A DNA stretch of 64,000 bases from Streptosporangium album (GCF_014203795.1 NZ_JACHJU010000001.1:1-64000); one strand, 5' to 3'. Positions 19,401-28,901 are shown, counted from the first letter of the stretch. Program-made: numbers and translations. The notes: generated from the letters alone by a model not told the origin.

Positions 19401-20543
19401 TCACCTCGGTCGACGGAGCCCGTCGCGCACCTCGGTGAGCACGTCGACCGTCTCGTCCGGTCTGCACGCGGCCACCGTCAGCCTGGCGAACGCCTCGTGG
19501 TAGCCGTCCGCGTCCGTACCGTCCAGCACGAAGTCGTTGTCGAACTGATGGACCGAGACCACCGGGTCCCCATCGGGGAAGCGGAACATCGTGAACGGAG
19601 CCGACCGGGGCAGGTAGGACGACGTCAGCCTCGTCACCTGCAACGTGACGTGCGGCTGCTTCGACATGTCGATCAGGTGGCTCAGCTGGTCCGCCTGCGC
19701 CCGGGCGCCGGCGATGCACCGCATCAGGGCCGCCTCGTCGACGACCGCCCACAGCGTCGGGCCGTCCGGGGCGGCGAGCGCGTCCTGCCGGCGCATCGTC
19801 GTCTCCACCGCCCCTTCGACCAGCTCCGGTGACGGCGGGGGGTTCTGGGACACGCGGACCGCGGCCGCCGCGTACTCGGCGGTCTGCAGCAACGGGGGGA
19901 CGAACTGGAGCTGGTAGGTGCGGACCAGCTCCGCGCGCTGTTCCAGGCCGAACGTCGCCGACACCCACAGCGGGATGGCGGGCGTGTCCCACCAGCCCGG
20001 CTCGCGCTCGCCGCTGGCGATCGACAGGACCGCCTCTCTCTGGAAGCGGGCGGTCACGCCGTAGAGGGTGAGCAGCGCTTCGACGTCGTCGAGTGGGGTC
20101 TCGGTCTCAACGGCGCCGTTCTCCACGGACGTGACCACCCGCTCGTCGACGTCGACCATGTCCCCGGCCTGCGCCGGAGACAGCCCGCGCGCCTCCCTCA
20201 GGAGCCGCAGCCGCCCGCCCAGAACAACGCGCTGGCCGGCGTCGAGCTTTCCGGCGAGACGCGGCGGGCTCTCCTCTGTGTCAGGGAGAACCGTGGCGCC
20301 GTCGCCGGAAGAGAAAGGGCTAGGGATGTCATCCCCCACAAGCCATCCCACAGGCACCCGGAGCAGCACAGCGAGTGCTGTGAGCTGCTCCAGGGTCGGA
20401 TTGGTCCGCTGGCCCTTGCTCAGCTGGTGGATGTAGACGTGAGTGGTCTGCACTCCCGCGTCGGTGACGGCCCTCGCTGCCCTGCGCGTGGAGTAGCCGC
20501 GATGACGCAGCGTCTCCGCCAGCCGGTCGGCGAGACTCGCCAC
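19401..20543 (-). CDS. Double-HTH XRE regulator with DUF5753 domain
   Basis: 380 aa. Two helix-turn-helix regions: an N-terminal one (residues 3-75) of the type found in small actinobacterial regulators (HVYIHQLSKGQRTNPTLEQLTALA) and a second at about 105-160 (RLRLLREARGLSPAQAGDMVDVDERVVTSVENG). The C-terminal half is a DUF5753 ligand/protein-interaction domain (GWW..., VPPLLQTAEYA). The GTG start has AGGAGG 5 nt upstream. A perfect palindrome lies about 60 bp upstream, suggesting autoregulation. No DUF397 partner lies next to it. Confidence 0.88.
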   Translation of the reverse strand: MASLADRLAETLRHRGYSTRRAARAVTDAGVQTTHVYIHQLSKGQRTNPTLEQLTALAVLLRVPVGWLVGDDIPSPFSSGDGATVLPDTEESPPRLAGKLDAGQRVVLGGRLRLLREARGLSPAQAGDMVDVDERVVTSVENGAVETETPLDDVEALLTLYGVTARFQREAVLSIASGEREPGWWDTPAIPLWVSATFGLEQRAELVRTYQLQFVPPLLQTAEYAAAAVRVSQNPPPSPELVEGAVETTMRRQDALAAPDGPTLWAVVDEAALMRCIAGARAQADQLSHLIDMSKQPHVTLQVTRLTSSYLPRSAPFTMFRFPDGDPVVSVHQFDNDFVLDGTDADGYHEAFARLTVAACRPDETVDVLTEVRDGLRRPR

Positions 20544-20601
20544 GCATACCTCCTGTCCGGCAATGGTCATGTACGTGACGCGAGAAGCTCAGAATACGCG
20601 C

Positions 20602-20618
20602 GTTAACTGATAGTTAAC
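20602..20618. promoter_or_regulatory. Palindromic operator upstream of the XRE regulator
   Basis: Perfect inverted repeat GTTAACT-GAT-AGTTAAC in an AT-rich patch 59-75 bases before the regulator start. On the minus strand a TATTCT (-10-like) lies just downstream. Likely an operator, probably for the regulator itself. Confidence 0.55.
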
Positions 20619-20799
20619 AGCCCTAATCCCACCCCGTGGACGCCGAAATCACGGACGATCAAGTTCTCCTCCCCGGGGGAGTCCACGCACCGTCAGGAGG
20701 CGCGGGGCGTCATCGCGGGAAACGGGCGACGGCATCCGGGACCGGCTCGTCCCGGCGTCCGGGCGAGGATTGTCGGGCGCAAGCCTTACGGTAGGGCGC

Positions 20800-22011
20800 G
20801 TGCCAGAGACCAACCACGAGATCACCCTCGACTCGGCCCTCACCGAGGAGGCCGTGCTCGCGACCTACCGCCGGATGTTCGCCGCGCTCGCGCGCGACAG
20901 CGGCGCGGTGGTGGACGAGCCCGCGCTGGTCGACATCGCCGAAACGCTCTTCGCGGCGTTCGCCGAGGCCGGCGAGGAGTGGCTGACCCACGAGCAGATG
21001 CGTCACGTCTGCCGCGCCTACCCACTGGACCAGTTCGAGAACCGGCTGCGGGTGCTCAAGGGCCTCGGCGCGATCCGCGAGGTGTTCCCCAAGCCCAACC
21101 AGCTCCGTTACCGCGCGTCGTTCACCAGCGTGGTGGGGCTGATGTTCATCCGGCGGATGATGGACGACGGCGGCCAGTCGGAGATGCACCGGCTGCTCGC
21201 GCTTGAGGACCTCAACGTCGCCGACCCCCGCACGACCATGGAGGAGGCGCGCCTCAGCGCGCAGAACCTGTCGCGGGCGTTCCGGCTCTGGGCGCTGGAG
21301 CTGATCACGCTGACCGGCGGCACCATCGAGGAGCTGCGCGAGCAGGCTCCCAAGCTCTGGGGCACCGAGGAGATCGCCCGCAGGGCGCAGAGCCTGCACG
21401 GCACGATCCTCACCCGATGGCCGGATCTGGACCGCACCTGCACCGAACTGCGCGCCGCCATCTACTCCTACAGCGACGCCTCCCGCCGCGCCGCCGGGCG
21501 CCTGGCCGACTCCGCCGGCACCACCAGAAACCTGACCCTGCTGCCGGCGGAGACCTGGCGCACCTTCGCGCAGACCGCCACCAAGGAGCGCCTGGCCGCC
21601 GTGCTCGACGGCTCCGTCTTCGACGCCCCCGCCCCCTGGCACGACCCGGCGTCGATCGTCCGGGCGGTGGACGAGAGCCCCCGCCCTGCGCCCGCCCAGC
21701 CCACTCCCCCGCGCTCGGCGCTACCCGATCCCGGGCCCGCCGACTCCTACGACCCGGGCGGCGAAGGGCTCGGCCACCTGACCTCCGTCGCCGAGGCCGC
21801 ACTCGCCGGGCGCACCGCCGCCCGCCTGGAAGAGCTGCTCACCGCCGACGGCGAGTGGGTCTCGGCCCGCCGCCTGCTGGCCGATCTCGTCTCGGCCGAC
21901 CTGCGCCCCGAGTCCCCCTACCGCCTGCGCTGGTCGGACTCCCTCACCGCCACCCCCGACGCCGAACCGGCCTGGCTGTCACACGGCCACCTGGAGAGGA
22001 CGGCGCAATGA
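20800..22011 (+). CDS. Kleisin/MukF-like subunit of an SMC-type complex (predicted)
   Basis: 403 aa, not recognised by direct family signature. The layout is an N-terminal winged-helix-like segment (WLTHEQMRHVCRAYPLDQFENRLRVL...), a long helical middle (about 130-260), a Pro/Ser linker (about 285-315) and a C-terminal winged-helix-like segment (RLEELLTADGEWVSARRLLADLV). This is the MukF/JetA plan. Coupled by 4-nt ATGA overlap to the next gene and followed by an SMC-type ATPase, which is the main reason for the call. GTG at 20800 is preferred; TTG at 20770 is in frame. Function inferred from context. Confidence 0.6.
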   Translation: MPETNHEITLDSALTEEAVLATYRRMFAALARDSGAVVDEPALVDIAETLFAAFAEAGEEWLTHEQMRHVCRAYPLDQFENRLRVLKGLGAIREVFPKPNQLRYRASFTSVVGLMFIRRMMDDGGQSEMHRLLALEDLNVADPRTTMEEARLSAQNLSRAFRLWALELITLTGGTIEELREQAPKLWGTEEIARRAQSLHGTILTRWPDLDRTCTELRAAIYSYSDASRRAAGRLADSAGTTRNLTLLPAETWRTFAQTATKERLAAVLDGSVFDAPAPWHDPASIVRAVDESPRPAPAQPTPPRSALPDPGPADSYDPGGEGLGHLTSVAEAALAGRTAARLEELLTADGEWVSARRLLADLVSADLRPESPYRLRWSDSLTATPDAEPAWLSHGHLERTAQ

Positions 22012-23189
22012 CGCCCGAGGCGGCACACGCACGTGCCAGGGCGACCGGCCCCCTCCCCCTCGGCGCGGGTGAGCCCGCGCCGAGGGGCATGATGCGGCTC
22101 GCCCACGGCGACGGAACGGGTCTGGCACTGCCGGTGTGGCCGGACGGGGCCACACCCGCGCTCCTGGAGGAATACCAGGTCGCACCGGTGAACGTGGAAC
22201 GGTCCGGGGAGACCCGGCGCGTGCTGGCGGCGGCGCTGAAATGCTGCTGGACCGACCTGACGGCCGACCCGTGGCCGGGGACACCCGCGCCGGTGGAGGA
22301 CGTCCTGTCGGCCTACCGGGCGCTGATCGGCCGCGGCGACGACCTCATGCGCAGCTGGGCGGTCGGGGCGCTGCGCCGCCTGCACGACTCGGCCTGGCTG
22401 GAGGTCGGCGACGGTCTCGTACGGCTCGGCCCCCGCTGCGCCTGCTGGCCCCCCGCCTCCCACGCCCAGCTCAGGGAGCTGGTGCGCCGCCTGCCCGCCG
22501 GCGGGGAGGACTCCCCCGGGCTGGACGTGCTCCCGGCGGCCGAGCACGTCTCGGATGAGGCGGCCGCGAGCGTCGCCGTCCCGGAAAGCGTGGACGAGGA
22601 TCTGCTCGGCCCGTTCGACGAGCGGCGCAGGGCCGAGATCGTGGCGGCGTTCATGGCGGTGGAACACGCCGCCGAGCCGGTTCACGAGGCCCGGTTCACC
22701 GCGCTGCGCGATCCGGTGCTCCGCCGTACCCTCGCGGAGATGCTGCAGCGCCGCGGCCGGGTGCTGGTCCAGGACCGTGAGATGTGGACCTCCGGCTACG
22801 CCCCCGACGTGGCCGCCGAGACGGGCACGACGCTGGGTGAGGCCGAGCGGGCGGTGCTGGTGCTGGTGCTGGTCCACTCGGTGGCGATCCCCAGGGCTGA
22901 GGGACTGCTGCCGGCCGACAGCTGGCTGTCGCCGTTCCCCGCCCAGCTGGAGGAGCTGCGGCGGCACACCAGGCTCCCGATCGGAGAGCTGGAGGCCGCG
23001 CTGCGGACTCTGCGCCACGCGGGCCTGGTGACCCAGGTCAAGGCAGGAGAGGAGTCCGGGGGATACACCCCCGGCCCGCAGTTCCACCGGCTGACCCCAC
23101 AGGCCAGACGCCGCCTGCAGGAAGAGCTGATCCTCGCCGCGGGTCCGCACACCCCGCTGGCCGCGGCTGTGAGAGCGAACCGTCGATAA
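22008..23189 (+). CDS. MukE/KITE-like subunit of an SMC-type complex (predicted)
   Basis: 393 aa. Two winged-helix-like regions are visible: about 95-145 (DDLMRSWAVGALRRLHDSAWLEV) and about 320-380 (LPIGELEAALRTLRHAGLVTQV...LTPQARRRLQEELIL), separated by a mostly helical acidic middle. This tandem arrangement and its position between a kleisin-like gene and an SMC-like gene fit MukE/KITE proteins, though it is longer than MukE. The ATG overlaps the previous stop by 4 nt. No enzyme motif is visible. Function inferred. Confidence 0.58.
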   Translation: MTPEAAHARARATGPLPLGAGEPAPRGMMRLAHGDGTGLALPVWPDGATPALLEEYQVAPVNVERSGETRRVLAAALKCCWTDLTADPWPGTPAPVEDVLSAYRALIGRGDDLMRSWAVGALRRLHDSAWLEVGDGLVRLGPRCACWPPASHAQLRELVRRLPAGGEDSPGLDVLPAAEHVSDEAAASVAVPESVDEDLLGPFDERRRAEIVAAFMAVEHAAEPVHEARFTALRDPVLRRTLAEMLQRRGRVLVQDREMWTSGYAPDVAAETGTTLGEAERAVLVLVLVHSVAIPRAEGLLPADSWLSPFPAQLEELRRHTRLPIGELEAALRTLRHAGLVTQVKAGEESGGYTPGPQFHRLTPQARRRLQEELILAAGPHTPLAAAVRANRR

Positions 23190-23210
23190 CCGATGAAAGG
23201 AAACACAGGG

Positions 23211-26200
23211 GTGACCGGAGAGCCGGGTCAGACGGGGAAGAGCCCGCGGAGGGGCGGGCCGGGCGCGCCCCGGGGAGCCGGGAGCGCGGAGCGGGCATCG
23301 GGGAGCCAGGCGAGCCTGGTGCCGGTGGAGGCGCAGACCGCGGCCCCCACGGAGAACGTGGTCGGCGACCGCGTGCTGATCGCCGTTCAGGCGGTCAACA
23401 TCTCCCGGCTGTCGACCCACCCGGTGCCGACCGTTCCGGGCACGCTGATCGTGGTCGCCGGCGCGGGCCCGAAGGACTCCAACGGCGCGGGCAAGTCCTC
23501 GTTCATCGCGATGATCACCGCGTTGCTCGGCGACGAGCAGTGGCGTTTCGCCTCCGGCGCCAAGTCGGTGTCCGAGCTGCTGTTCAACGCCGAGCTCGCC
23601 GCGGGGGGCGGCAGCCGGTCGTGGGCCAGCGCCGATCACGGTTACATCGTCGGCGTCTTCGCCGGAGCCGACTCCATGGACGACGCGGTGACCGTGTGGC
23701 TGCGGGTCAATCAGGAGGCGCCGCACCTGGAGATCAGGTGGGTTCCGGGCGTGCGCGTCGCGGCGGCCCCCTCGGAGGCGGAGCGGGTGGCGCGGGCCGA
23801 CGAGGTCTGGGCGACGCTGCCGCGCTCGGCGGGACGCCGGGACGTGGTGGCGCGGGACCTGACCAGGTTCCTGTACGGCGACCGGGTCAGATGCGTGTCG
23901 TTCCTGTCCACCTCGGTGCGGAGCAAGGTCGCCACGAACCTGCTGTCCCAGCCGCTCAACGAGATATCCCCCGAGCGGGTCTTCGAGGCGATCGCCGCGC
24001 TGACCGGGCTGGACGCCGAGCTCGACCAGGAGCGGGAGGCCCGGCGCGACGAGCACGTCAAGCGCGTGCGGGCGGCGCGGGCGATGGAGCTGCTCAAGGA
24101 GTTCGAGGACGAGTCGCAGACGCTGCTCTCCGCCTTCGACCGGCGCGACCGGGCCCGGGTCCGCCTGGCGGACGCGCTGCGCTGCTGGCGCGGGCGGCTG
24201 GCGCGCAGGCTCGCCGACGCGGCCCGGCGAGACGAGGCGCTCGCCGCCGAGGCGGAACGGCTGCGCGCGGCGGGTGAGCGTGCCTCGGAGGCGATCGACG
24301 TGGTCAGGGCGGAGACGGCCACGCTCAAGGACGACACGCTGGAGCGCGCCCTGGCCGAGGCCCGTAAGGAGCTGACCACCCTGCAGTCCCGCGCGGCCAA
24401 GCTGGACGCCGACCGGGCCGTGGCGGAGAACTCGGTGGACGAGCTACGCGGCCGGATCCCCGGGCTGGAGGAGCGGCGGCGGCTGGCCGACGGCCGCGAC
24501 GTGAAGACCGCCGATGCCGAGCTGAGCCAGGCCAGGCTCCGGCTCAACGAGGCGCTGAAGGCACTGGGCGTGGCCGACCGGGAGGTCGAGGGCGCCAGGG
24601 CCGCACTGGACGATGCCGAGGGCGGCCCCGCGGCGGCCCAGCTCAACGCGCTCGCCGACGCCGGTGTCGGGGCGACCGGTCTGCTCGACGCGCTCGACGT
24701 CGCCGAGCACGCGCGCGATGACGACGCCGCGTCCGGGCGCGCGGGACAGGCGACGACGGTCCTGGGCGCCCGTGGATGGCCGAGGGAGCACGCGGTGATC
24801 GTGGACGCGGCCGACCTCCCGGCCGCCGCGCGGGCGTTGGGCGCGCTGCCCGGATCAGTCCTGGTCAGCGCGGCGGGGGTCACCGTCGTCGGCTCCTTCG
24901 AGGCGGTGGCCACCGGAAGGGAGGCCCGGATCAAGGCCGCCGAGCAGCGGCTGCACCGGGCCCGTGACGTGCAGGAGACGGCCGCCGGAGCCGTGCGGGC
25001 CGCCGAGGACGGGGTGGCCGAGGCCGGCCGGCGGCTGGATGGTGCCAGGGCGGCCGTACAGCTCGAGGACATCGAGCGGCGCACGGCCGAACGGCGGAGC
25101 GTTCTCGCCGGGCTGGTCGAGGCCCTGGCCGAGATCGGGCCGAAGGTGGGCGAGGCCGAGCGCCGGACGGGCACGCTGGACTTCCGCACCCGGACGAGGA
25201 ACATGGAGGTCGAGCGGCTGGAGGGCCGCCGGGCCCGGCACGAGGCCGACCGGGACCAGGCCAGGGACCAGGCGGCCAAGGTCGCGGCCGACCGGGACGC
25301 CCTCGGGCTGGACGCGCTGGCCGGGGAATGGGGCGGCACGGTCGAGGGGGCCCGCGAGTGGCTGGAGACGCTCAGTGAGCAGGAGCGTCCGCTGACGGCC
25401 GAGGAGTGGTGGCGGGCCGCGGAACGCCGTCTCGACGAGGCGCTGCGCGACACCTTCCCGGGCGAGGACGAGGAGATGCCCGAGGAGCTGCGCTTCCTGG
25501 TCCGGGAACGGGCCGAGCCCGGAGCCGGGCGCACAGCACGCGAGCAGGCGACGTTCCCCGGCGTGTGCGCGGCGCTCTCGTCCTACCTGCGCGGACAGGA
25601 GGAGTACGAACGCCATCAGCGCCGCCAGATCGAGGCTCAGATCGTCACCCGGCAGCGGGATCTGAACGCCGCGGCCAAGGGCGCCGAGGAGGCGGCCCAG
25701 TCCACCACCGTGCACCGGGCCGCGCTGACCGCGGCGATCAAGGCACGGCTGGCCCGGGTGGCGGAGGAGTTCGAGAAGCTGGACACCTCCTACGGAGGTT
25801 ACGGCGCGACGCTGGAGTTCCCGGTGCCGCCCGCGCCGGCCGATCCCGAGCAGCGCTGGGCGTGGCGGGTCACGCCCAAGTGGCGCCGGGGCGAGGGACA
25901 GGGCTTCGTGCCCTACAACCGGCGGGCCAACACGGCGCTGATGGACGAGAAGGCGGTGAAGCTGGTCTGCGCTGCGGCGATCGCGTCCTCCGGCGGGGGG
26001 CATCTGTGCCTGGTCCTGGACGAGCTCGGCCGCAACCTCGGCAAGGAGCACCGCAGGGAGGCCGTGGCGCTGTTCCGCCGGATCGGCGAGACCTACGGGA
26101 TCACGGTGATCGGCGCGCTCCAGGACGACATGGAGCCCTACGCGGTCGACGCCTGCGGCCAGTACATCAAGCTGCGCCGTTCCTCCGACGCCATGCCGTA

Positions 26201-26279
26201 CAACGAACCGCCGGTGATCATCGGTCATGATCGCCATTCCGAGCGAGTGCGTGCTCTCGCGTCCGTGGTAAGCCGATAG
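23211..26279 (+). CDS. SMC/MukB-like ATPase of a condensin- or Wadjet-like complex
   Basis: About 1022 aa. After a disordered 50-aa N-terminus, Walker A is N91-GAGKSS; long coiled coils run at about 265-480 and 570-880, broken by a globular hinge-like domain (about 487-568). Walker B is LVLDE (D937, E938) close to the C-terminus. Head-coil-hinge-coil-head is the SMC/MukB plan, and the short heads and small neighbour subunits point to MukBEF/MksBEF/JetABC rather than Smc-ScpAB. Probably extrudes or compacts DNA loops; a plasmid-restriction role would need a nuclease subunit that is not adjacent. GTG at 23211 has AAAGGAA upstream. Confidence 0.82.
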   Translation: MTGEPGQTGKSPRRGGPGAPRGAGSAERASGSQASLVPVEAQTAAPTENVVGDRVLIAVQAVNISRLSTHPVPTVPGTLIVVAGAGPKDSNGAGKSSFIAMITALLGDEQWRFASGAKSVSELLFNAELAAGGGSRSWASADHGYIVGVFAGADSMDDAVTVWLRVNQEAPHLEIRWVPGVRVAAAPSEAERVARADEVWATLPRSAGRRDVVARDLTRFLYGDRVRCVSFLSTSVRSKVATNLLSQPLNEISPERVFEAIAALTGLDAELDQEREARRDEHVKRVRAARAMELLKEFEDESQTLLSAFDRRDRARVRLADALRCWRGRLARRLADAARRDEALAAEAERLRAAGERASEAIDVVRAETATLKDDTLERALAEARKELTTLQSRAAKLDADRAVAENSVDELRGRIPGLEERRRLADGRDVKTADAELSQARLRLNEALKALGVADREVEGARAALDDAEGGPAAAQLNALADAGVGATGLLDALDVAEHARDDDAASGRAGQATTVLGARGWPREHAVIVDAADLPAAARALGALPGSVLVSAAGVTVVGSFEAVATGREARIKAAEQRLHRARDVQETAAGAVRAAEDGVAEAGRRLDGARAAVQLEDIERRTAERRSVLAGLVEALAEIGPKVGEAERRTGTLDFRTRTRNMEVERLEGRRARHEADRDQARDQAAKVAADRDALGLDALAGEWGGTVEGAREWLETLSEQERPLTAEEWWRAAERRLDEALRDTFPGEDEEMPEELRFLVRERAEPGAGRTAREQATFPGVCAALSSYLRGQEEYERHQRRQIEAQIVTRQRDLNAAAKGAEEAAQSTTVHRAALTAAIKARLARVAEEFEKLDTSYGGYGATLEFPVPPAPADPEQRWAWRVTPKWRRGEGQGFVPYNRRANTALMDEKAVKLVCAAAIASSGGGHLCLVLDELGRNLGKEHRREAVALFRRIGETYGITVIGALQDDMEPYAVDACGQYIKLRRSSDAMPYNEPPVIIGHDRHSERVRALASVVSR

Positions 26280-26315
26280 CCTCTGGCAAGGATTACGTGA
26301 GAGGGAGGAGAACCG

Positions 26316-27659
26316 GTGTCGGTGTCACCCTTGGAACAGGCACCGGCCCAGCCCGACCTCTACCGGGCCATGGCGCTGGCCCTTCGCGTGGGTGAGCTTC
26401 TGCTCGGCGGCGGGGAGTCCACCGAGACGGTGGCCGGCACCATGCGCAGGATCACCAACGCGTACGGCGTGCCCCATTGCGAGGCCGACGTCAACCTGTC
26501 GGCCATCACGCTGTCGTACGTTCCCACGGACGGCAGCGTGCCGGTGACCGCCGAGCGCAGGGTCCGTCGCCGCCTGCCCGACTACGACCGTCTGATCGCG
26601 GTCCACGACATGGTCAGGGAGACGTCGGCGGGTGCGTTGCCGCTCGATGTGGCCGAGATCCGGCTGCGGGAGATCACCCGGCGGGTGCGGGTCTATCCCA
26701 ACTGGTTCCTGGTCACGGGGCTCGCACTGGTCGGCGCCTCGGCAAGCATCCTGGTCGGCGGTGGCGTGCCGGTCGCGGTGACCGCGTTCGCCGCGACCGT
26801 GCTGGGCGACCGGGCCAGCGCCTGGCTCGCCGGCCGGGGCGTGGCGGAGTTCTTCCAGCTCGCGATGGCGGCGATGCTCGGCTCGCTGGTCGCGGTGCTG
26901 CTGATCTCGTTCGGCGCGTCCCTGCGTGCCGAGGCCGTGGTGGTCGGCGCGGTCGTCGCGCTGCTGCCCGGACGCCTGATGGTGGCCTGCGTGCAGGACG
27001 GCATCGCCGGCGAGTACGTCACGGCGACCGCCCGGCTGTTCGAGGTCTTCTTCATCCTGACCGCGATCATCTCCGGAATCGGCATCACGCTGTACGCGGC
27101 GGTCCGCCTGGGCGTGCCGCTGAGTGTGGAGAACGTGCCTGCCGCGCCCCTGGTGCTCAGGCCGGCACAGCTCCTCGGGGCCGTCGGGGTGACGCTGGCG
27201 TTCGCCATCGCGCTGCTCGTGCCACCCCGCCATCTGATCGCGGCGTCGATCGGCGGCGGGCTCGCCTGGGTGGTCTTCGTGCAGCTCTACATCTGGCAGG
27301 TCCCGATCATCCTGGGAACGGCGGTCGCCGCGGGAGTCGTCGGCCTGTTCGGCAGCGCCTACGCCAGGGCGACCCGGGTGCCCTCGATGGTGCTCACGAT
27401 CCCGGCGATCGGCTCGCTGCTGCCCGGCACCGCCCTCTACCGGGGCATGCTCGAACTCAACCTCGGCCACGCCGACGCGGGACTGGCGAGCCTGTTGCAG
27501 GCGCTGTCGACCGCCCTCGCCCTGGGCGCCGGGGTCATCCTCGGCACGGAGATCCTGCGCGCGGTCACCGGTTCCGACCTGACCAGGCGGGTGCGGCGTC
27601 CGGGTGCCCGCAGGCCGTTCATCATCCGCCCGGCCGCCCGCCGCACCCGCGGCTACTGA
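26316..27659 (+). CDS. ThrE-family threonine/serine exporter
   Basis: 447 aa. The N-terminal domain (GVGELLLGGGESTETVAGTMRRI, about 20-140) is the conserved cytosolic part of ThrE/DUF1212, followed by about ten membrane segments, the last half corresponding to DUF3815. Exports threonine/serine or related small molecules. GTG start with GGGAGGAGAA just upstream; 36 bp after the SMC-like gene, so it may be co-transcribed, but a functional link is not apparent. Confidence 0.88.
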   Translation: MSVSPLEQAPAQPDLYRAMALALRVGELLLGGGESTETVAGTMRRITNAYGVPHCEADVNLSAITLSYVPTDGSVPVTAERRVRRRLPDYDRLIAVHDMVRETSAGALPLDVAEIRLREITRRVRVYPNWFLVTGLALVGASASILVGGGVPVAVTAFAATVLGDRASAWLAGRGVAEFFQLAMAAMLGSLVAVLLISFGASLRAEAVVVGAVVALLPGRLMVACVQDGIAGEYVTATARLFEVFFILTAIISGIGITLYAAVRLGVPLSVENVPAAPLVLRPAQLLGAVGVTLAFAIALLVPPRHLIAASIGGGLAWVVFVQLYIWQVPIILGTAVAAGVVGLFGSAYARATRVPSMVLTIPAIGSLLPGTALYRGMLELNLGHADAGLASLLQALSTALALGAGVILGTEILRAVTGSDLTRRVRRPGARRPFIIRPAARRTRGY

Positions 27660-27802
27660 CCGCGCGGCTGCGACGCCGAGCGCCGAGCCCGCCTGCCGGA
27701 CTCCGTCACGGTGGTGGGGCATGATCGCACGGTGCTTGTCGCGGCACCCCCCATCCGCTGGCGCGGCAGAAGACGCTGCTGCGGCTGACCGGGCACGCCG
27801 CG

Positions 27803-28843
27803 TCAGGCGAGCGACACCAGGTCCAGGTAGTCCGGGCTCCACAGGTCCTCGATGCCGTCCGGCAACATCAGGACCCGGTCCGGGCGCAGCGCCTCGATGG
27901 CGCCCTCGTCGTGCGTGACCATCACGATGGCCCCGGGATACGAGCCGACCGCGGCGAGGACCTCGCCGCGTGAGGCCGGATCGAGGTTGTTGGTCGGCTC
28001 GTCCAGCAGCAGCACGTTGGCGCCTGAGTGGACCAGACCGGCCAGCGCCAGCCGGGTCTTCTCCCCACCGGAGAGCACCCGGGCCGGCTTGTCGGCGTCG
28101 TCCCCGCTGAACAGGAACGATCCGAGCACGTTCCGGGCCTCGCCGTCGGTCAGATGCGGCGCCGCGGACACCAGATTCTGCCGCACCGTACGGGCGGGGT
28201 CGAGCGTGTCGTGCTCCTGGGCGAAGTAACCCAGCCGCAGCCCGTGACCATGCACCACCCGGCCCGTGTCCGGGCTCTCGCGCCCCGCCAGAAGCCGCAG
28301 CAGCGTGGTCTTGCCCGCGCCGTTGAGCCCGAGGACGACCAGGCGGCTACCCCGGTCGACGGCCAGATCCACCCCGGACAGCACCCGGTGGTCTCCGTAC
28401 GCCTTGGCCAGGCTGATGGCACCCAGCGGTGTCCGCCCGCACGGAGCGGGCTCGGGCAGCCGGATCCGTGCGACCTTCTCCAGGCGGCGGACCGGTTCCA
28501 GGTCTGCGAGCATCCGGTCGGCCCGCCGGGCCATGTTCTTCGCCGCGACGGCGGTCGAGACGTGCGAGCGCATCTTGTCCGCCTGGGTGCGTAGCGCCGC
28601 CGCCTTGCGTTCGGCGTTCGCCCGTTCCCGGGTACGGCGCCGCAGATAGCCGAGAGACCCGGTGGCGGTGATGGCCCCGGCAGCGGGCCGCTCCTCACCG
28701 GCCAGGGCCTTCATCAGGGTGGTCTTGCCCGCGCCGTTACGGCCGACGAGGCCGATCCGGTCGCCGGGGGCGATATGGAAGGAGACATCGGACAACAGAA
28801 GACGGGCGCCGACGCGAATGTCGACACCGCGAACGGTGATCAT
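27803..28843 (-). CDS. ABC-F family ATPase with internal deletion in the first ATPase domain
   Basis: 346 aa, while ABC-F proteins of this branch are about 530-540 aa. The first ATPase domain has only its beginning, with Walker A GRNGAGKTT, and stops at GSLGYL. The sequence then jumps straight into the interdomain linker (RRRTRERANAERKA). The second ATPase domain is complete: Walker A GLNGAGKTT, signature LSGGEKTR, Walker B LLLDEPTNNLD. The first-domain signature and Walker B are therefore missing, so it cannot form two normal ATP sites. The reading frame is kept across the junction (near 28645). ABC-F proteins act on the ribosome, some giving antibiotic resistance; this copy is probably non-functional or altered. 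Confidence 0.85.
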   Translation of the reverse strand: MITVRGVDIRVGARLLLSDVSFHIAPGDRIGLVGRNGAGKTTLMKALAGEERPAAGAITATGSLGYLRRRTRERANAERKAAALRTQADKMRSHVSTAVAAKNMARRADRMLADLEPVRRLEKVARIRLPEPAPCGRTPLGAISLAKAYGDHRVLSGVDLAVDRGSRLVVLGLNGAGKTTLLRLLAGRESPDTGRVVHGHGLRLGYFAQEHDTLDPARTVRQNLVSAAPHLTDGEARNVLGSFLFSGDDADKPARVLSGGEKTRLALAGLVHSGANVLLLDEPTNNLDPASRGEVLAAVGSYPGAIVMVTHDEGAIEALRPDRVLMLPDGIEDLWSPDYLDLVSLA

Positions 28844-28901
28844 GGGGTTACGCTCCGGAAAGATCGAGGACACACGGGTGGCGTGAGAGCGGGTCCTTGA
28901 T

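Noticed and set aside
23711..25534. 607-codon minus-strand frame opposite the SMC-like gene
   Set aside because: Ser/Arg/Ala-rich shadow of a coiled-coil coding region; no motif, and the plus strand has Walker motifs and a ribosome-binding site.
20800..26279. Full Wadjet (JetABCD) defence system
   Set aside because: No JetD-like nuclease gene is next to the three genes; only the condensin-like part can be supported.
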